DNA from: Tepidisphaeraceae bacterium
GTDB lineage: Bacteria; Planctomycetota; Phycisphaerae; Tepidisphaerales; Tepidisphaeraceae
Length of the DNA: 15,268 nucleotides
Assembly: GCA_025450555.1 (NCBI GenBank)
Contig: JANWHF010000304.1
Span: forward strand, 1 to 15,268
Direction: 5' to 3'
The notes beneath the pieces are model-generated. The model did not search any database. It worked only from the letters and a program-made list of their open reading frames with translations, and was not told the DNA's origin. A program made the position numbers and the translations under genes. How positions within the stretch are numbered: position 1 is the first letter of the stretch; every line of letters begins with the position of its first letter. Below, one piece after another: positions 1-6,861 of the stretch.

Positions 1-797
1 GTCGGGATCGGCAAGCCCATAACCTCGGCAATCGTAGTAGACTCCTTCAAATTCAATCCCAGCACGATATCTACCTGTTCCTGCATGCGCGTCAGCAGGT
101 TCATCGCATCGCGAATGTCTTCGGCCTTTCGCTTTTCCGGGTCGCACAGATCGACCATGAAAAGCCGGCGCTTGTCGCCGCCGGACAAATACCCTTCCTC
201 CAGCAATTTCCGCCAGACCTGCGTCAGGTAAGGCAGCATCGTCCAGTTCACGAATCCAACGAGCTGCGCATCGTGGATCATCGTCTTGAGCTTATCACGC
301 CCGACACGGGCGACGAGGTTTTCCCAGGTGACGTCATTCATGCCGGCGTATTTGCCGAGCATGAGCTTCCCGTCGCTGAACTCGAGCGCATCCGTATGAC
401 CTGGCTCGGCGATGCTGATCACTTCCGCGCGCCGCGCCAGTTCAGCAAAGACCGGGTGCAGCGTCGGGTATCCCACGCAGCCGATATAGGTGACGCCCAG
501 ACCGGCTGCTGCAAGGGCATTGGCCATGATCGGCCCATTTCCGCCGAGCTTCATCTGCTTGACGACCAGCTCGTAATTGCTGGATTGGCCGGCGGCACGG
601 ACGATCTTTTTGCCGAAGGTGTCGATCGTGGGGATCGCGTCGAAGCTGGTCGGATCGGTGCGCTTGTCCACGACCGCGATGATTTCATCCACGAAGCCGT
701 CGATACCGATGGTCGCTTTGACTTTGCCCAGTGAGGGAAGGGCCGCGGTCAATTGAGAGCTGGCTGATTCGCAAATCTGCTGGCGCGAGCGAGGCAT
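1..797 (-). CDS. PfkB-family (ribokinase-like) sugar kinase, 3' end cut by window edge
   Basis: The first 265 residues of a ribokinase-fold protein, which would phosphorylate a sugar or nucleoside with ATP in the cytoplasm. Visible family marks are the N-terminal 'GIDGFVDEI' (31-39, the substrate-binding strand and Asp), the glycine-rich 'GGNGPIMANALAAAG' (85-99) followed by 'YIGCVG' (104-109), and 'NLKE' (249-252), which fits the N-x-x-E motif that helps position Mg-ATP. The catalytic GxGD motif normally lies further C-terminal and is outside the window, so activity cannot be judged. The ATG at 795-797 is chosen because GGAG sits 8 bases upstream. The substrate is unknown; the divergent N-terminus resembles PfkB proteins of planctomycetes rather than classical ribokinase or fructokinase. 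The family call is firm, the specificity open. The HIT gene lies 149 bp upstream on the same strand. Confidence 0.85.
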   Translation of the reverse strand, partial: MPRSRQQICESASSQLTAALPSLGKVKATIGIDGFVDEIIAVVDKRTDPTSFDAIPTIDTFGKKIVRAAGQSSNYELVVKQMKLGGNGPIMANALAAAGLGVTYIGCVGYPTLHPVFAELARRAEVISIAEPGHTDALEFSDGKLMLGKYAGMNDVTWENLVARVGRDKLKTMIHDAQLVGFVNWTMLPYLTQVWRKLLEEGYLSGGDKRRLFMVDLCDPEKRKAEDIRDAMNLLTRMQEQVDIVLGLNLKESTTIAEVMGLPIP

Positions 798-817
798 GAA
801 CGGTTCTCCAGAGCTAG

Positions 818-844
818 ATTTTAAGTCAGAAATCGATGATCAAA
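818..844 (-). promoter_or_regulatory. Candidate sigma70-type promoter for the PfkB kinase gene
   Basis: On the minus strand, TAAAAT (818-823) matches five of six -10 consensus bases. TTTGAT (839-844) is a possible -35 element with a short 15-base spacer. Transcription would start about 14 bases before the ATG, leaving room only for the GGAG ribosome site. Pattern-based only. Confidence 0.3.
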
Positions 845-946
845 GGGTACCCGAAGGGGATTGAGCGTTCAAACGGCTGGTTTCAGCGCGCCCGTCCGCG
901 AAAGCGCAAGCGACTTGGTAGAAGAAACGGCGAAATGCGCGTTCGA

Positions 947-1465
947 TCATTTCGCAGTCATTTCCGCGCGCACGCGAAGGAGCTCGTTATAGAGTTCGGA
1001 TATAGCTTGCGGAATGACACGGACTTCTCCGACGACGCCCATGAAATTCACGTCGCCGGCCCAGCGGGGAACGATATGCCAGTGAAGATGACCGGGGACA
1101 CCGGCGCCGGCGCAGCGCCCGAGATTCAGGCCAATGTTGAAGCCCTGCGCAGAGACGGCTCGCCGCAGCAGCTTCACTCCTTCGGTGATCTGCTGTGACA
1201 ATTCCAGTTGCTCGGCTTCATCGAGCAATTCCGGATCGGGTTTGTGCGCGCGGGGAGCGACCAGCAGATGGCCATTCGCATAAGGAAATCGATTCATCAA
1301 CACCACGACGGTCGGCGTGGTCCACAACACCAGCCGCTGGCGTTTCTGCTCTTCGTTGGCGCTTGCGCCGGCATCACAGATGAAACAGCCCTCATCCGCG
1401 GCCGGCTTGATCAGGCCGCGGATATATTCCATGCGCCACGGGGCGTAGAGCGTCGCGTTTTCCAT
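947..1465 (-). CDS. HIT-family protein, Ap4A phosphorylase/hydrolase-like
   Basis: A complete 172-residue histidine-triad protein. The triad is visible as 'GHLHWHIVPRW' with H126, H128 and H130; the central histidine is the nucleophile that forms a nucleotidyl intermediate in this superfamily. The N-terminal 'LYAPWRMEYI' (6-15), the C-x-x-C pair 'CFIC' (27-30, a likely zinc site together with later histidines), 'NRFPYANGHLLVAP' (58-71) and 'GEVRVIPQ' (146-153) are typical of the bacterial branch annotated as Ap4A phosphorylase or hydrolase. Its role would be breakdown of diadenosine polyphosphates or related nucleotides in the cytoplasm. The ATG at 1465 is the natural start by comparison with the family, although only a weak GGA lies in front of it. 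It follows the small hypothetical gene by 41 bp and precedes the kinase by 149 bp, so co-transcription is possible. Confidence 0.92.
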   Translation of the reverse strand: MENATLYAPWRMEYIRGLIKPAADEGCFICDAGASANEEQKRQRLVLWTTPTVVVLMNRFPYANGHLLVAPRAHKPDPELLDEAEQLELSQQITEGVKLLRRAVSAQGFNIGLNLGRCAGAGVPGHLHWHIVPRWAGDVNFMGVVGEVRVIPQAISELYNELLRVRAEMTAK

Positions 1466-1506
1466 TCCAGCGACAAGCTACGTCCCGATCTTAAAAAGGT
1501 AAAGAC

Positions 1507-1773
1507 TCAGTTATGCTTCCGGCCGCCATGATCGCGAGCGTCGGCGATATCGGGCTCGGCGGCGATTCCAACATCATCGCCATCGCCACCCAATCCGCCG
1601 GTCTGTCCGGGTAATTTCCGCGCAGCTTGCTTGCCGCGATCGGTATCGACGCTGCCTCGGCCTTTATCGGGAAGTTCGGAGGCTTCGGCGCCCTGAATAT
1701 CCAGCGGCCCTTCGCCGGTTCGATTCACATACTTTGGGGCGGCCTGATCGGCGGGTTCATTGCTTTGAGCCAT
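1507..1773 (-). CDS. Small hydrophilic hypothetical protein, probably disordered
   Basis: An 88-residue protein of unknown function. The start at 1771-1773 ('MAQSNEPADQ') is preferred over an in-frame ATG 39 bases upstream because an excellent AAAGGAGAA ribosome site lies just before it. The composition is rich in Gly, Asp, Ala and Lys with no hydrophobic stretch, signal peptide or cysteine. The tail contains a glycine/aspartate-rich run 'GGLGGDGDDVG' and ends in basic 'GGRKHN'. This points to an intrinsically disordered cytoplasmic protein, perhaps stress-related, but no family is recognised. It is divergent from dnaX (186 bp between start codons) and 41 bp upstream of the HIT gene on the same strand. 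Support for a real gene comes from the ribosome site and the lack of a competing gene. Confidence 0.55.
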   Translation of the reverse strand: MAQSNEPADQAAPKYVNRTGEGPLDIQGAEASELPDKGRGSVDTDRGKQAARKLPGQTGGLGGDGDDVGIAAEPDIADARDHGGRKHN

Positions 1774-1959
1774 TGATTCTCCTTTTTTCATTCGTGGCTT
1801 TTCGAGCGGCAATCACTGTGCCATCAGGCATTTGGCAGTGTGCGACGAGATGGTCCGGTCGAATCAGCGGCGATGGCTTTGCGCTCTCGGCGCCCTCTGC
1901 TACACTCGGGGCTGGAGCGTCCACTAAATCTTTTCGACTCGCGCATAAGATATTGAGCT

Positions 1960-3183
1960 ATGTCGTATACCGTCCTCGCCCGCCGCTATCGTTCAGGAAC
2001 CTTCGATGAAGTCATCGGGCAGGATCATGTTGCGCAGACCTTGAAAAAGGCGATTGAATCCGGGCGCGTTGCGCATGCGTATCTCTTCTGCGGGACGCGA
2101 GGCGTTGGCAAAACGTCGATGGCCCGCATCCTGGCCAAGGCGCTCAACTGCGAATCGTTCGACCGCCCCACCGCCGTTCCCTGCAATAAATGCAATTCCT
2201 GCCTGGCGATCGCCCGCGGCGACGATATCGACGTGATCGAAATTGATGCCGCCTCGAATCGTGGCATCGAGAATATCCGTGACGTCATCAGCAACGCCCA
2301 GTTCCGCCCGGCCCGGGCGCGTTTCAAGATTTACATCATCGACGAAGTGCATGGGCTGACGAAGGATGCTTTCAACGCCCTGCTGAAGGTGCTCGAGGAG
2401 CCGCCAAGCCATGTGAAGTTCATTCTGGCGACGACCGAGCCGGAGAAGGTGCTGCCGACGATTTTATCGCGCTGCCAGCGGTTTGATTTCCGAAATATTC
2501 CATCGCGAGAAATAGCCGATCACTTGGCGGCCATCTGCAAGGCGGAAAGAATTGAAGCCGACGATGCAGCCCTTCAAATGGTGGCCAAGGTGGGCGCTGG
2601 CTCAATGCGCGACTCGCTTTCGTTGCTCGATCGGCTGCTGAGCATCGGTGAAAAACACTTGACGCTTGAAATGGTCGAGCAGTTGCTCGGGCTGCCAAGG
2701 GCACAATTGCTTTTCGATCTGGCCAATTCGATCGGCAAAGGCGACGTGAAGCAGGTGCTGACGCAGAGCGACCAGATGATTCAGTCGGGGATGTCTGCCG
2801 ACACTCTGATCGCGGCCCTGGTCGATCATCTGCGAAATCTGCTGATTGTTCGCACCTGTGGCTTAGAATCGAATCTGGTCGAAGCACCTGGGCTATCGAG
2901 CAAGGATCTTCAATCGCAGGCGCAGCAGTTTGATCCTGCCGCTCTCACACAGGATATCACTGTGCTCGAAGAGCTGCGCCGCACGATTCGCCAATCGCAG
3001 GCGGGCCGCGCGTTGCTCGATGCGACGCTCGTTCGCATGGCCTTGGCCGACCAGTTCACTTCGATCGAGCAATTGCTCAATCGCGTGGATGGACAATCAG
3101 GAAGTGGGCCAAAATCAGCATCACCCCGCCCCGCTGCCACGATGGCGGCGCAAAAAAAAAACTTGAGTCTGATCCATCCATAG
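1960..3183 (+). CDS. dnaX: DNA polymerase III subunit gamma (short DnaX product)
   Basis: The standard-frame product of dnaX is 407 residues long. It contains the whole AAA+ ATPase (domains I and II, about 1-240) and the oligomerisation domain III (about 240-380, including 'LAIARG'-side zinc module upstream and 'ELRRTIRQSQAGRALLDATLVRMAL' region downstream in two parts). Just after the A10 run it ends with seven residues, N-L-S-L-I-H-P, and a TAG stop at 3181-3183. E. coli gamma likewise ends shortly after domain III, produced by ribosomal frameshifting; in Thermus a transcriptional slip at an A-run does the job. Gamma would retain ATPase and clamp-loading functions but lack the tau C-terminal contacts with the polymerase and helicase. 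Alternatively the shift is a sequencing or assembly error in the homopolymer, in which case only tau exists; the placement of the site argues against this. Confidence 0.85.
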   Translation: MSYTVLARRYRSGTFDEVIGQDHVAQTLKKAIESGRVAHAYLFCGTRGVGKTSMARILAKALNCESFDRPTAVPCNKCNSCLAIARGDDIDVIEIDAASNRGIENIRDVISNAQFRPARARFKIYIIDEVHGLTKDAFNALLKVLEEPPSHVKFILATTEPEKVLPTILSRCQRFDFRNIPSREIADHLAAICKAERIEADDAALQMVAKVGAGSMRDSLSLLDRLLSIGEKHLTLEMVEQLLGLPRAQLLFDLANSIGKGDVKQVLTQSDQMIQSGMSADTLIAALVDHLRNLLIVRTCGLESNLVEAPGLSSKDLQSQAQQFDPAALTQDITVLEELRRTIRQSQAGRALLDATLVRMALADQFTSIEQLLNRVDGQSGSGPKSASPRPAATMAAQKKNLSLIHP

Positions 3184-3866
3184 CGGCGATTGCGTCCTCC
3201 CCCGGGCAGGCCGAAGACTCTTCATCTTCAACATCAAGCGAAGAAGAGGATGACGATCTGCCGCGCCCCGGCAAAGTTTGGCAGGGAAATTCCGGGCCAT
3301 CGCTGTCAACGCTTCTCGCGCAGCATCGCGCACAGTCCGCGGCCCCAGCGAATTCCGCCCCGGCCGTCCCTGCTGCGGAATCAAACGTCGAATCTGTGGA
3401 TCCGTCCAATCTCCCGGCGGTGTGGAAGGCGTGCCTGAAATTACTGACCGCGCAAGGGCCGGGGCTTCATTCGCTCTTTGCCCAGGGGCGCCTGGTTGCT
3501 ATTGAAGATGATCGGGCGGTCCTGCGTTTTTCTCCTCTGCACGAAACGTTCGTCCTGAACTGGGAGAAGAACGGCAAGAAGGAAGTTGTTCGAGATGCAA
3601 TCAGCCGGGTGATCAACCAAAAGATCGGCGTGAAATTTGAGATCGATGCCGAAGCGCCTTCTGCTGAATCTGCCCCATCGAACGGCACGCCGGTGACGGC
3701 CCCGCCCACTACTACGCGAAGCGAACCGCAACGCGTCGAACCCGCCGCGCCGCCCGCGCCGACGATCAAGGTCACGCCCGATCTCGTTGCTTCACTTCGC
3801 GAATCGGAGCCGCTGGTGAAGGAATTGATGGACAAGCTGGGGGCGCAGATCATCAAGGTTGAATAA
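1960..3866 (+). CDS. dnaX: DNA polymerase III subunit tau (DnaX), made by -1 frameshift or slippage at an A10 run
   Basis: Full-length clamp-loader ATPase that loads the beta sliding clamp and couples polymerases at the fork. It is read in frame 0 from the ATG at 1960 to the A-run at 3152-3161, then in the -1 frame to TAA at 3864-3866, giving about 635 residues. Seen in frame 0: 'LARRYRSGTFDEVIGQDHV' (6-24), Walker A 'GTRGVGKTS' (45-53), zinc-site cysteines C64, C75, C78 and C81, Walker B 'IIDEVH' (126-131) and the S-R-C motif (170-172). After the shift come a Ser/Asp/Glu-rich linker and then a folded tau domain beginning 'LPAVWKACLKLL'. The tail holds Pro/Thr-rich sequence and ends 'GAQIIKVE'. 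The -1 frame is open from the A-run to 3866. No ybaB or recR follows; the next gene is convergent, 10 bp away. The start lacks a strong ribosome site but fits the family. Confidence 0.9.
3152..3162 (+). promoter_or_regulatory. dnaX recoding site: A10 run containing A-AAA-AAC slippery heptamer
   Basis: Ten consecutive A's (3152-3161) followed by C. In frame 0 the codons are CAA AAA AAA AAC TTG. The heptamer A-AAA-AAC (3156-3162) allows both P- and A-site tRNAs to re-pair after a -1 slip. The A-run is also long enough for RNA polymerase slippage as described for Thermus dnaX. One extra A, or a -1 ribosome step, opens the frame encoding the tau tail; one A fewer gives an immediate TGA. A possible stem GAGTCT (3165-3170) with AGACTC (3215-3220) lies downstream, but it begins only 2 bases after the heptamer, closer than the usual 5-9. 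Confidence 0.85.
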
Positions 3867-3876
3867 CTGCTCTGCA

Positions 3877-4896
3877 TCATACGGCGGGTATCGAAGGTGG
3901 CGCGCTGTGGATACTGTGTCGCGTCCACAATTCATTGAGCCCCTTCTGCACTTCCATCATCGCCAAGGCATAAAAAATGAGGCCGAGTCCCAGGCAGCAG
4001 CCGGGGACGATCGCGAGAATATGAAACACCAGTACCTGAGTCGGCGAAATGCGACTGCCCCCCAGATGGCGATCGATTCCAGTGGCGGCCCGGTACATCA
4101 TCGATGGTATCCAATACAAATTGAAAAACGGTATGAAACAGAATCCGACAGCCATGCCCGGTGAGGTTTGAAACTCCGACGCGTTGAACGCGCGAAGCTC
4201 ACTGTGGATTGTACCGAGCCAAACCAGCCAATAGATAACCATTCCAAGGAGTACGAGTTCGCTAAAGCAACTGATAGCGCCCGTGGCGGCGACGGCAGCG
4301 AGTTGTCCAGGCGCAGGCGCGGGCGCACTCCTTGATCCCAGGCGCGAGCTTCGTGGCGTGAAACTGGTGGTGCGCGGCTGCGCGAAGAAAACCTGGCTCG
4401 CACCACTGAGCACCTGCGAAATGATCAGGAGAACCACGACGACAATAGCGGTGACCAAAAACCATTTCACGTTTCGGACTTGCCCGACGACGCCATAACC
4501 ACTGAATCCACCGACTCCATAGCTACCCGCGTACGCAAGCTGCACCGGATTAATGGCCTGACCCGGCACACCAGCCTTGAATGTCCCCGGCGGCGGCACC
4601 GGTGGCGGCTCGGGTTCCTGCACGTCGTACGCATCGGGAGTCGGCGATGGAGCTGGAGGTGGCGCGAGATCGGGAGGCGGCGGCGGGATTGGCGTTGGCC
4701 GAACTGTTGGCGCCGGCGCGGTGGGATATGGAAATAATCCTTTGACCTGCGTCGCCCGCGTCCACTTCTCGCGATCGTTGGAAATCATCGCCTCTGCCGA
4801 AATCTGACCCGCTGCCGCCATGGCTTTGAGCTGGCTGGCGTTGTAGGGACCTTCGGCCAAAGAATTAGAATTGTTCTTGAGCCAATAGTTGGCCAT
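3877..4896 (-). CDS. GYF_2-domain (DUF4339) membrane protein with DUF4328-like four-helix region
   Basis: A 339-residue protein of unknown function. The start at 4894-4896 ('MANYWLKN') is preferred because GGTGGAG lies six bases upstream and the GYF_2 domain begins there. Residues 1 to about 55 form a GYF_2-type module with 'GPYNASQLKAMAAAGQIS', a fold thought to bind proline-rich peptides. A Pro-rich linker (about 60-110) follows, itself a possible ligand for such a domain. Four hydrophobic segments then appear: 'WFLVTAIVVVVLLIISQVL', 'LVLLGMVIYWLVWLGTI', 'AVGFCFIPFFNLYWIPSMM' and 'VLVFHILAIVPGCCLGLGL'. The segment 'SPGMAVGFCFIPFFNLYW' resembles DUF4328 proteins. The likely location is the cytoplasmic membrane with the GYF_2 domain in the cytoplasm. 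It is convergent with dnaX and divergent from the CBS-domain gene. The domain call is good; the role is unknown. Confidence 0.85.
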   Translation of the reverse strand: MANYWLKNNSNSLAEGPYNASQLKAMAAAGQISAEAMISNDREKWTRATQVKGLFPYPTAPAPTVRPTPIPPPPPDLAPPPAPSPTPDAYDVQEPEPPPVPPPGTFKAGVPGQAINPVQLAYAGSYGVGGFSGYGVVGQVRNVKWFLVTAIVVVVLLIISQVLSGASQVFFAQPRTTSFTPRSSRLGSRSAPAPAPGQLAAVAATGAISCFSELVLLGMVIYWLVWLGTIHSELRAFNASEFQTSPGMAVGFCFIPFFNLYWIPSMMYRAATGIDRHLGGSRISPTQVLVFHILAIVPGCCLGLGLIFYALAMMEVQKGLNELWTRHSIHSAPPSIPAV

Positions 4897-4988
4897 CGCG
4901 CGCTCCACCCTGATCGGCTGAGAAATGTTGATCGGGTCGCCGCCCCATAGCATGCGACGGCTTGATTATCGCAGAAGTTGTCGATTTT

Positions 4989-5003
4989 GCATCATTGTGA
5001 TGC
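4989..5003. promoter_or_regulatory. Perfect 6-bp inverted repeat, possible operator
   Basis: GCATCA-TTG-TGATGC is a perfect inverted repeat with a 3-base centre, lying in the divergent intergenic region between the GYF_2 gene and the CBS-domain gene, 52 bp upstream of the preferred GTG start. The size and position suit a dimeric regulator site or a small RNA hairpin in the leader. One copy only, so chance is possible. Confidence 0.25.
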
Positions 5004-5054
5004 TTGGCAAACAGGATTGTCAGCTTCACCGCGATTCGGGTACAAAAGCCCGTT

Positions 5055-6473
5055 GTGAGCATTGTTTGGAAGGTGGCGGCCACACTCGGGCTGGTGGCGA
5101 CCAATGGCTTTTTCGTCGCCGCGGAATTCTCGGCGGTGGGCGCGCGAGCTTCGCGCCTCGAGGGCGAGGCCGAGCACAGCGTCCTGGCCCGTTTTGCCCT
5201 GAAAATAAAGCGCCAACTCGATCTGTTTTTATCCAGTTGCCAGCTCGGCGTGACGCTGGCGAGCCTTGGACTGGGTGCGGTGACCGAGCCGGCGGTGGCG
5301 GCGCTGCTTGAGCCGGTGCTTCGGCGATGGCATGTTCCAGTTCCCGATTTGACGGCACTGGCCTTTGCGGTCGCGATGGCCATCAGCACATCGCTTCACA
5401 TTGTGATTGGCGAGCAGGCGCCCAAGAACTGGGCCATCCGTTTCAGCGATCAGATGCTGCCGATTATCGCGGGTCCTTTGATCGCGTTCACCTATCTGCT
5501 TTATCCCGTGATCTGGCTGCTCAATGTCGTTACGCAGGGCGTGCTGCGCCTGACTGGCGTCGATACGTCGCTTAATGCACAAGGGGGCCTCCCTCATACC
5601 GAAGACGAGCTGAAGGCCCTGCTCACGCAGGCGGTGGCAAAGGGAACGATTGGCAAAGGCCACGGCGCGATCGTCGCCAGCGCATTTGATCTGGGTGAAT
5701 TGAAAGTCCGGCAGATCATGGTCCCGCGCACCCGTGTCGATTATCTGACGCTCTCGCAGCCGATCGGCGAAGTGCTGCGCACCGTGCAGAAAGGCGGCTA
5801 CACGCGGCTGCCGCTATGCGACGGCAACCTCGATCATGTGATCGGCGTCGTTCACATGAAGGACCTGTTCAATCATCTCAAGTTGGTGCCGGGCAAATTG
5901 CGTTTCACCGATGATCGCACGCCCGACCGGCAAGCCGTGGCGATTGCCGACGGCATGCCCGGATCGGCGGTGCACGTCATCGGCGCCGGCGACATCGATC
6001 TTCGGCAGATCAAGCGGCCGATTCTCTTCGTCCCGGAGCTGACGCCGGTCATTAAAGTGCTACGCCAATTTCAATCGAGCCGGATTCACATGGCGGTCGT
6101 TGTCGATGAATTTGGCGCGACAAGCGGCGTCGTGACGCTTGAAGATGTGCTGGAAGAAATCGTCGGCGAAATTGAAGATGAATTTGATCCCGCCTCCCGA
6201 ACCGATTTCATCCGCGAGGGCAATGGCTATCGCGTCAGCGGGCAATTCCCACTGCACGACCTGAGCGATCGGCTGGGCCTGGCGGAATTCGAAGAGACCG
6301 ATGTAGACACTCTGGGCGGATATATCGTGCAGAAGCTCGGCCGATGGCCACGTCAGGGTGACACCCTCGAAATCGGCCGTTTTTCCGCACGCGTGCTTTC
6401 GATACAGCAACGTCGGGTGGGGCAGGTGCTGCTCACCCCCCTGGCTGCGACCAAAGACACCGCTGCGTCATAA
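5055..6473 (+). CDS. CNNM / HlyC-CorC family membrane protein with CBS pair
   Basis: A 472-residue integral membrane protein of the 'hemolysin' or CNNM family, members of which are linked to Mg2+ or other cation transport and homeostasis. Domains in order: a DUF21/CNNM membrane domain (about 1-190) with 'NGFFVAAEF' (17-25) and the conserved 'VIGEQAPK'; two CBS domains, the first from 'IMVPRTRV' (about 220-275) and the second from 'PELTPVIKVL' (about 327-380, with 'VVVDEFGATSGVVTLEDV'); then a CorC/HlyC C-terminal domain (about 390-465, 'GYRVSGQFPLHDLSDRLGL'). CBS pairs usually bind adenine nucleotides. The GTG at 5055 is preferred because the first membrane helix then begins at once, as in the family; a TTG at 5004 would add 17 residues. 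Neither has a clear ribosome site. The csbD-like gene follows 76 bp downstream. Confidence 0.92.
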   Translation: MSIVWKVAATLGLVATNGFFVAAEFSAVGARASRLEGEAEHSVLARFALKIKRQLDLFLSSCQLGVTLASLGLGAVTEPAVAALLEPVLRRWHVPVPDLTALAFAVAMAISTSLHIVIGEQAPKNWAIRFSDQMLPIIAGPLIAFTYLLYPVIWLLNVVTQGVLRLTGVDTSLNAQGGLPHTEDELKALLTQAVAKGTIGKGHGAIVASAFDLGELKVRQIMVPRTRVDYLTLSQPIGEVLRTVQKGGYTRLPLCDGNLDHVIGVVHMKDLFNHLKLVPGKLRFTDDRTPDRQAVAIADGMPGSAVHVIGAGDIDLRQIKRPILFVPELTPVIKVLRQFQSSRIHMAVVVDEFGATSGVVTLEDVLEEIVGEIEDEFDPASRTDFIREGNGYRVSGQFPLHDLSDRLGLAEFEETDVDTLGGYIVQKLGRWPRQGDTLEIGRFSARVLSIQQRRVGQVLLTPLAATKDTAAS

Positions 6474-6549
6474 TCCCTGCCGAGCCTTTTGCCCCATCGG
6501 CACACCGCTTGCAACTTCTCCACCGGCCCAAACAAACTGGAGGTTTTAT

Positions 6550-6729
6550 ATGGGTAGCGAAGATGTTGTTGCCGGCAAAGTGAAACAGGCAAAAGGCAAG
6601 TTCAACGATGTTGCCGGCGCGGTGAAAGGTGATACCGGCCAGCAGATCAAAGGCAAAATCGAAAAGGGCGTCGGCAAGGTCGAGGAGGCCTTCGGAAAGA
6701 ACAGCTCGGACGCATCACGTAAAGAATGA
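6550..6729 (+). CDS. CsbD-like stress protein
   Basis: A 59-residue small hydrophilic protein of the CsbD family, whose members in other bacteria are strongly induced by general stress but have no defined activity. The family pattern is evident: 'GKVKQAKGKFNDVAGAVKGD' (9-28), then a second similar Lys/Gly-rich helix repeat 'QIKGKIEKGVGKVEEAFG'. It is probably a helical, partly disordered cytoplasmic protein. The ATG at 6550 has a strong GGAGG six bases upstream. Upstream in-frame sequence overlaps the end of the CBS-domain gene and is not part of it. The 76 bp gap leaves room for its own promoter, though none is clear. A strong hairpin lies about 75 bp downstream. Length matches the family (about 55-70 residues). 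Confidence 0.93.
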   Translation: MGSEDVVAGKVKQAKGKFNDVAGAVKGDTGQQIKGKIEKGVGKVEEAFGKNSSDASRKE

Positions 6730-6805
6730 CGCGCTCGCGGTGGAGCGGCAGCATTTGTCCGGCGGCCGTGCTCCGTGAGGAGGCGAGAGATTTGTGTTGT
6801 ACCTG

Positions 6806-6839
6806 GAACACCTGTCGGAAGCCTGTCCGGCAGGTGTTC
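6806..6839. terminator. Strong 13-bp hairpin between convergent genes, possible bidirectional terminator
   Basis: GAACACCTGTCGG (6806-6818) pairs with CCGGCAGGTGTTC (6827-6839) through 13 pairs, one of them G-U, around an 8-base loop. It lies between the stop of the CsbD gene (6729) and the stop of the convergent LEPR-like gene (6862). No clear T-run follows on either strand, so it is not a classical rho-independent terminator; it may protect mRNA 3' ends or be a remnant of a repeat. Confidence 0.5.
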
Positions 6840-6861
6840 TTCGGCGTGCGCCTTACAATTC

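Noticed and set aside
1860..1959. Promoter for dnaX (TACACT or TAAGAT as -10)
   Set aside because: Neither hexamer has an acceptable -35 at a proper distance, so no promoter is claimed.
2420..2887. Minus-strand open frame inside dnaX
   Set aside because: Opposite strongly conserved DnaX sequence; Ser/Arg/Pro-rich and without family features.
3396..3866. Separate 156-residue gene starting at an internal ATG
   Set aside because: The same frame is open back to the A10 run, there is no ribosome site at the ATG, and the sequence is the tau C-terminal domain, so it is part of dnaX and not an independent gene.
3867..4200. ybaB and recR, the common downstream partners of dnaX
   Set aside because: Not present; the next gene is convergent and encodes a GYF_2 membrane protein.
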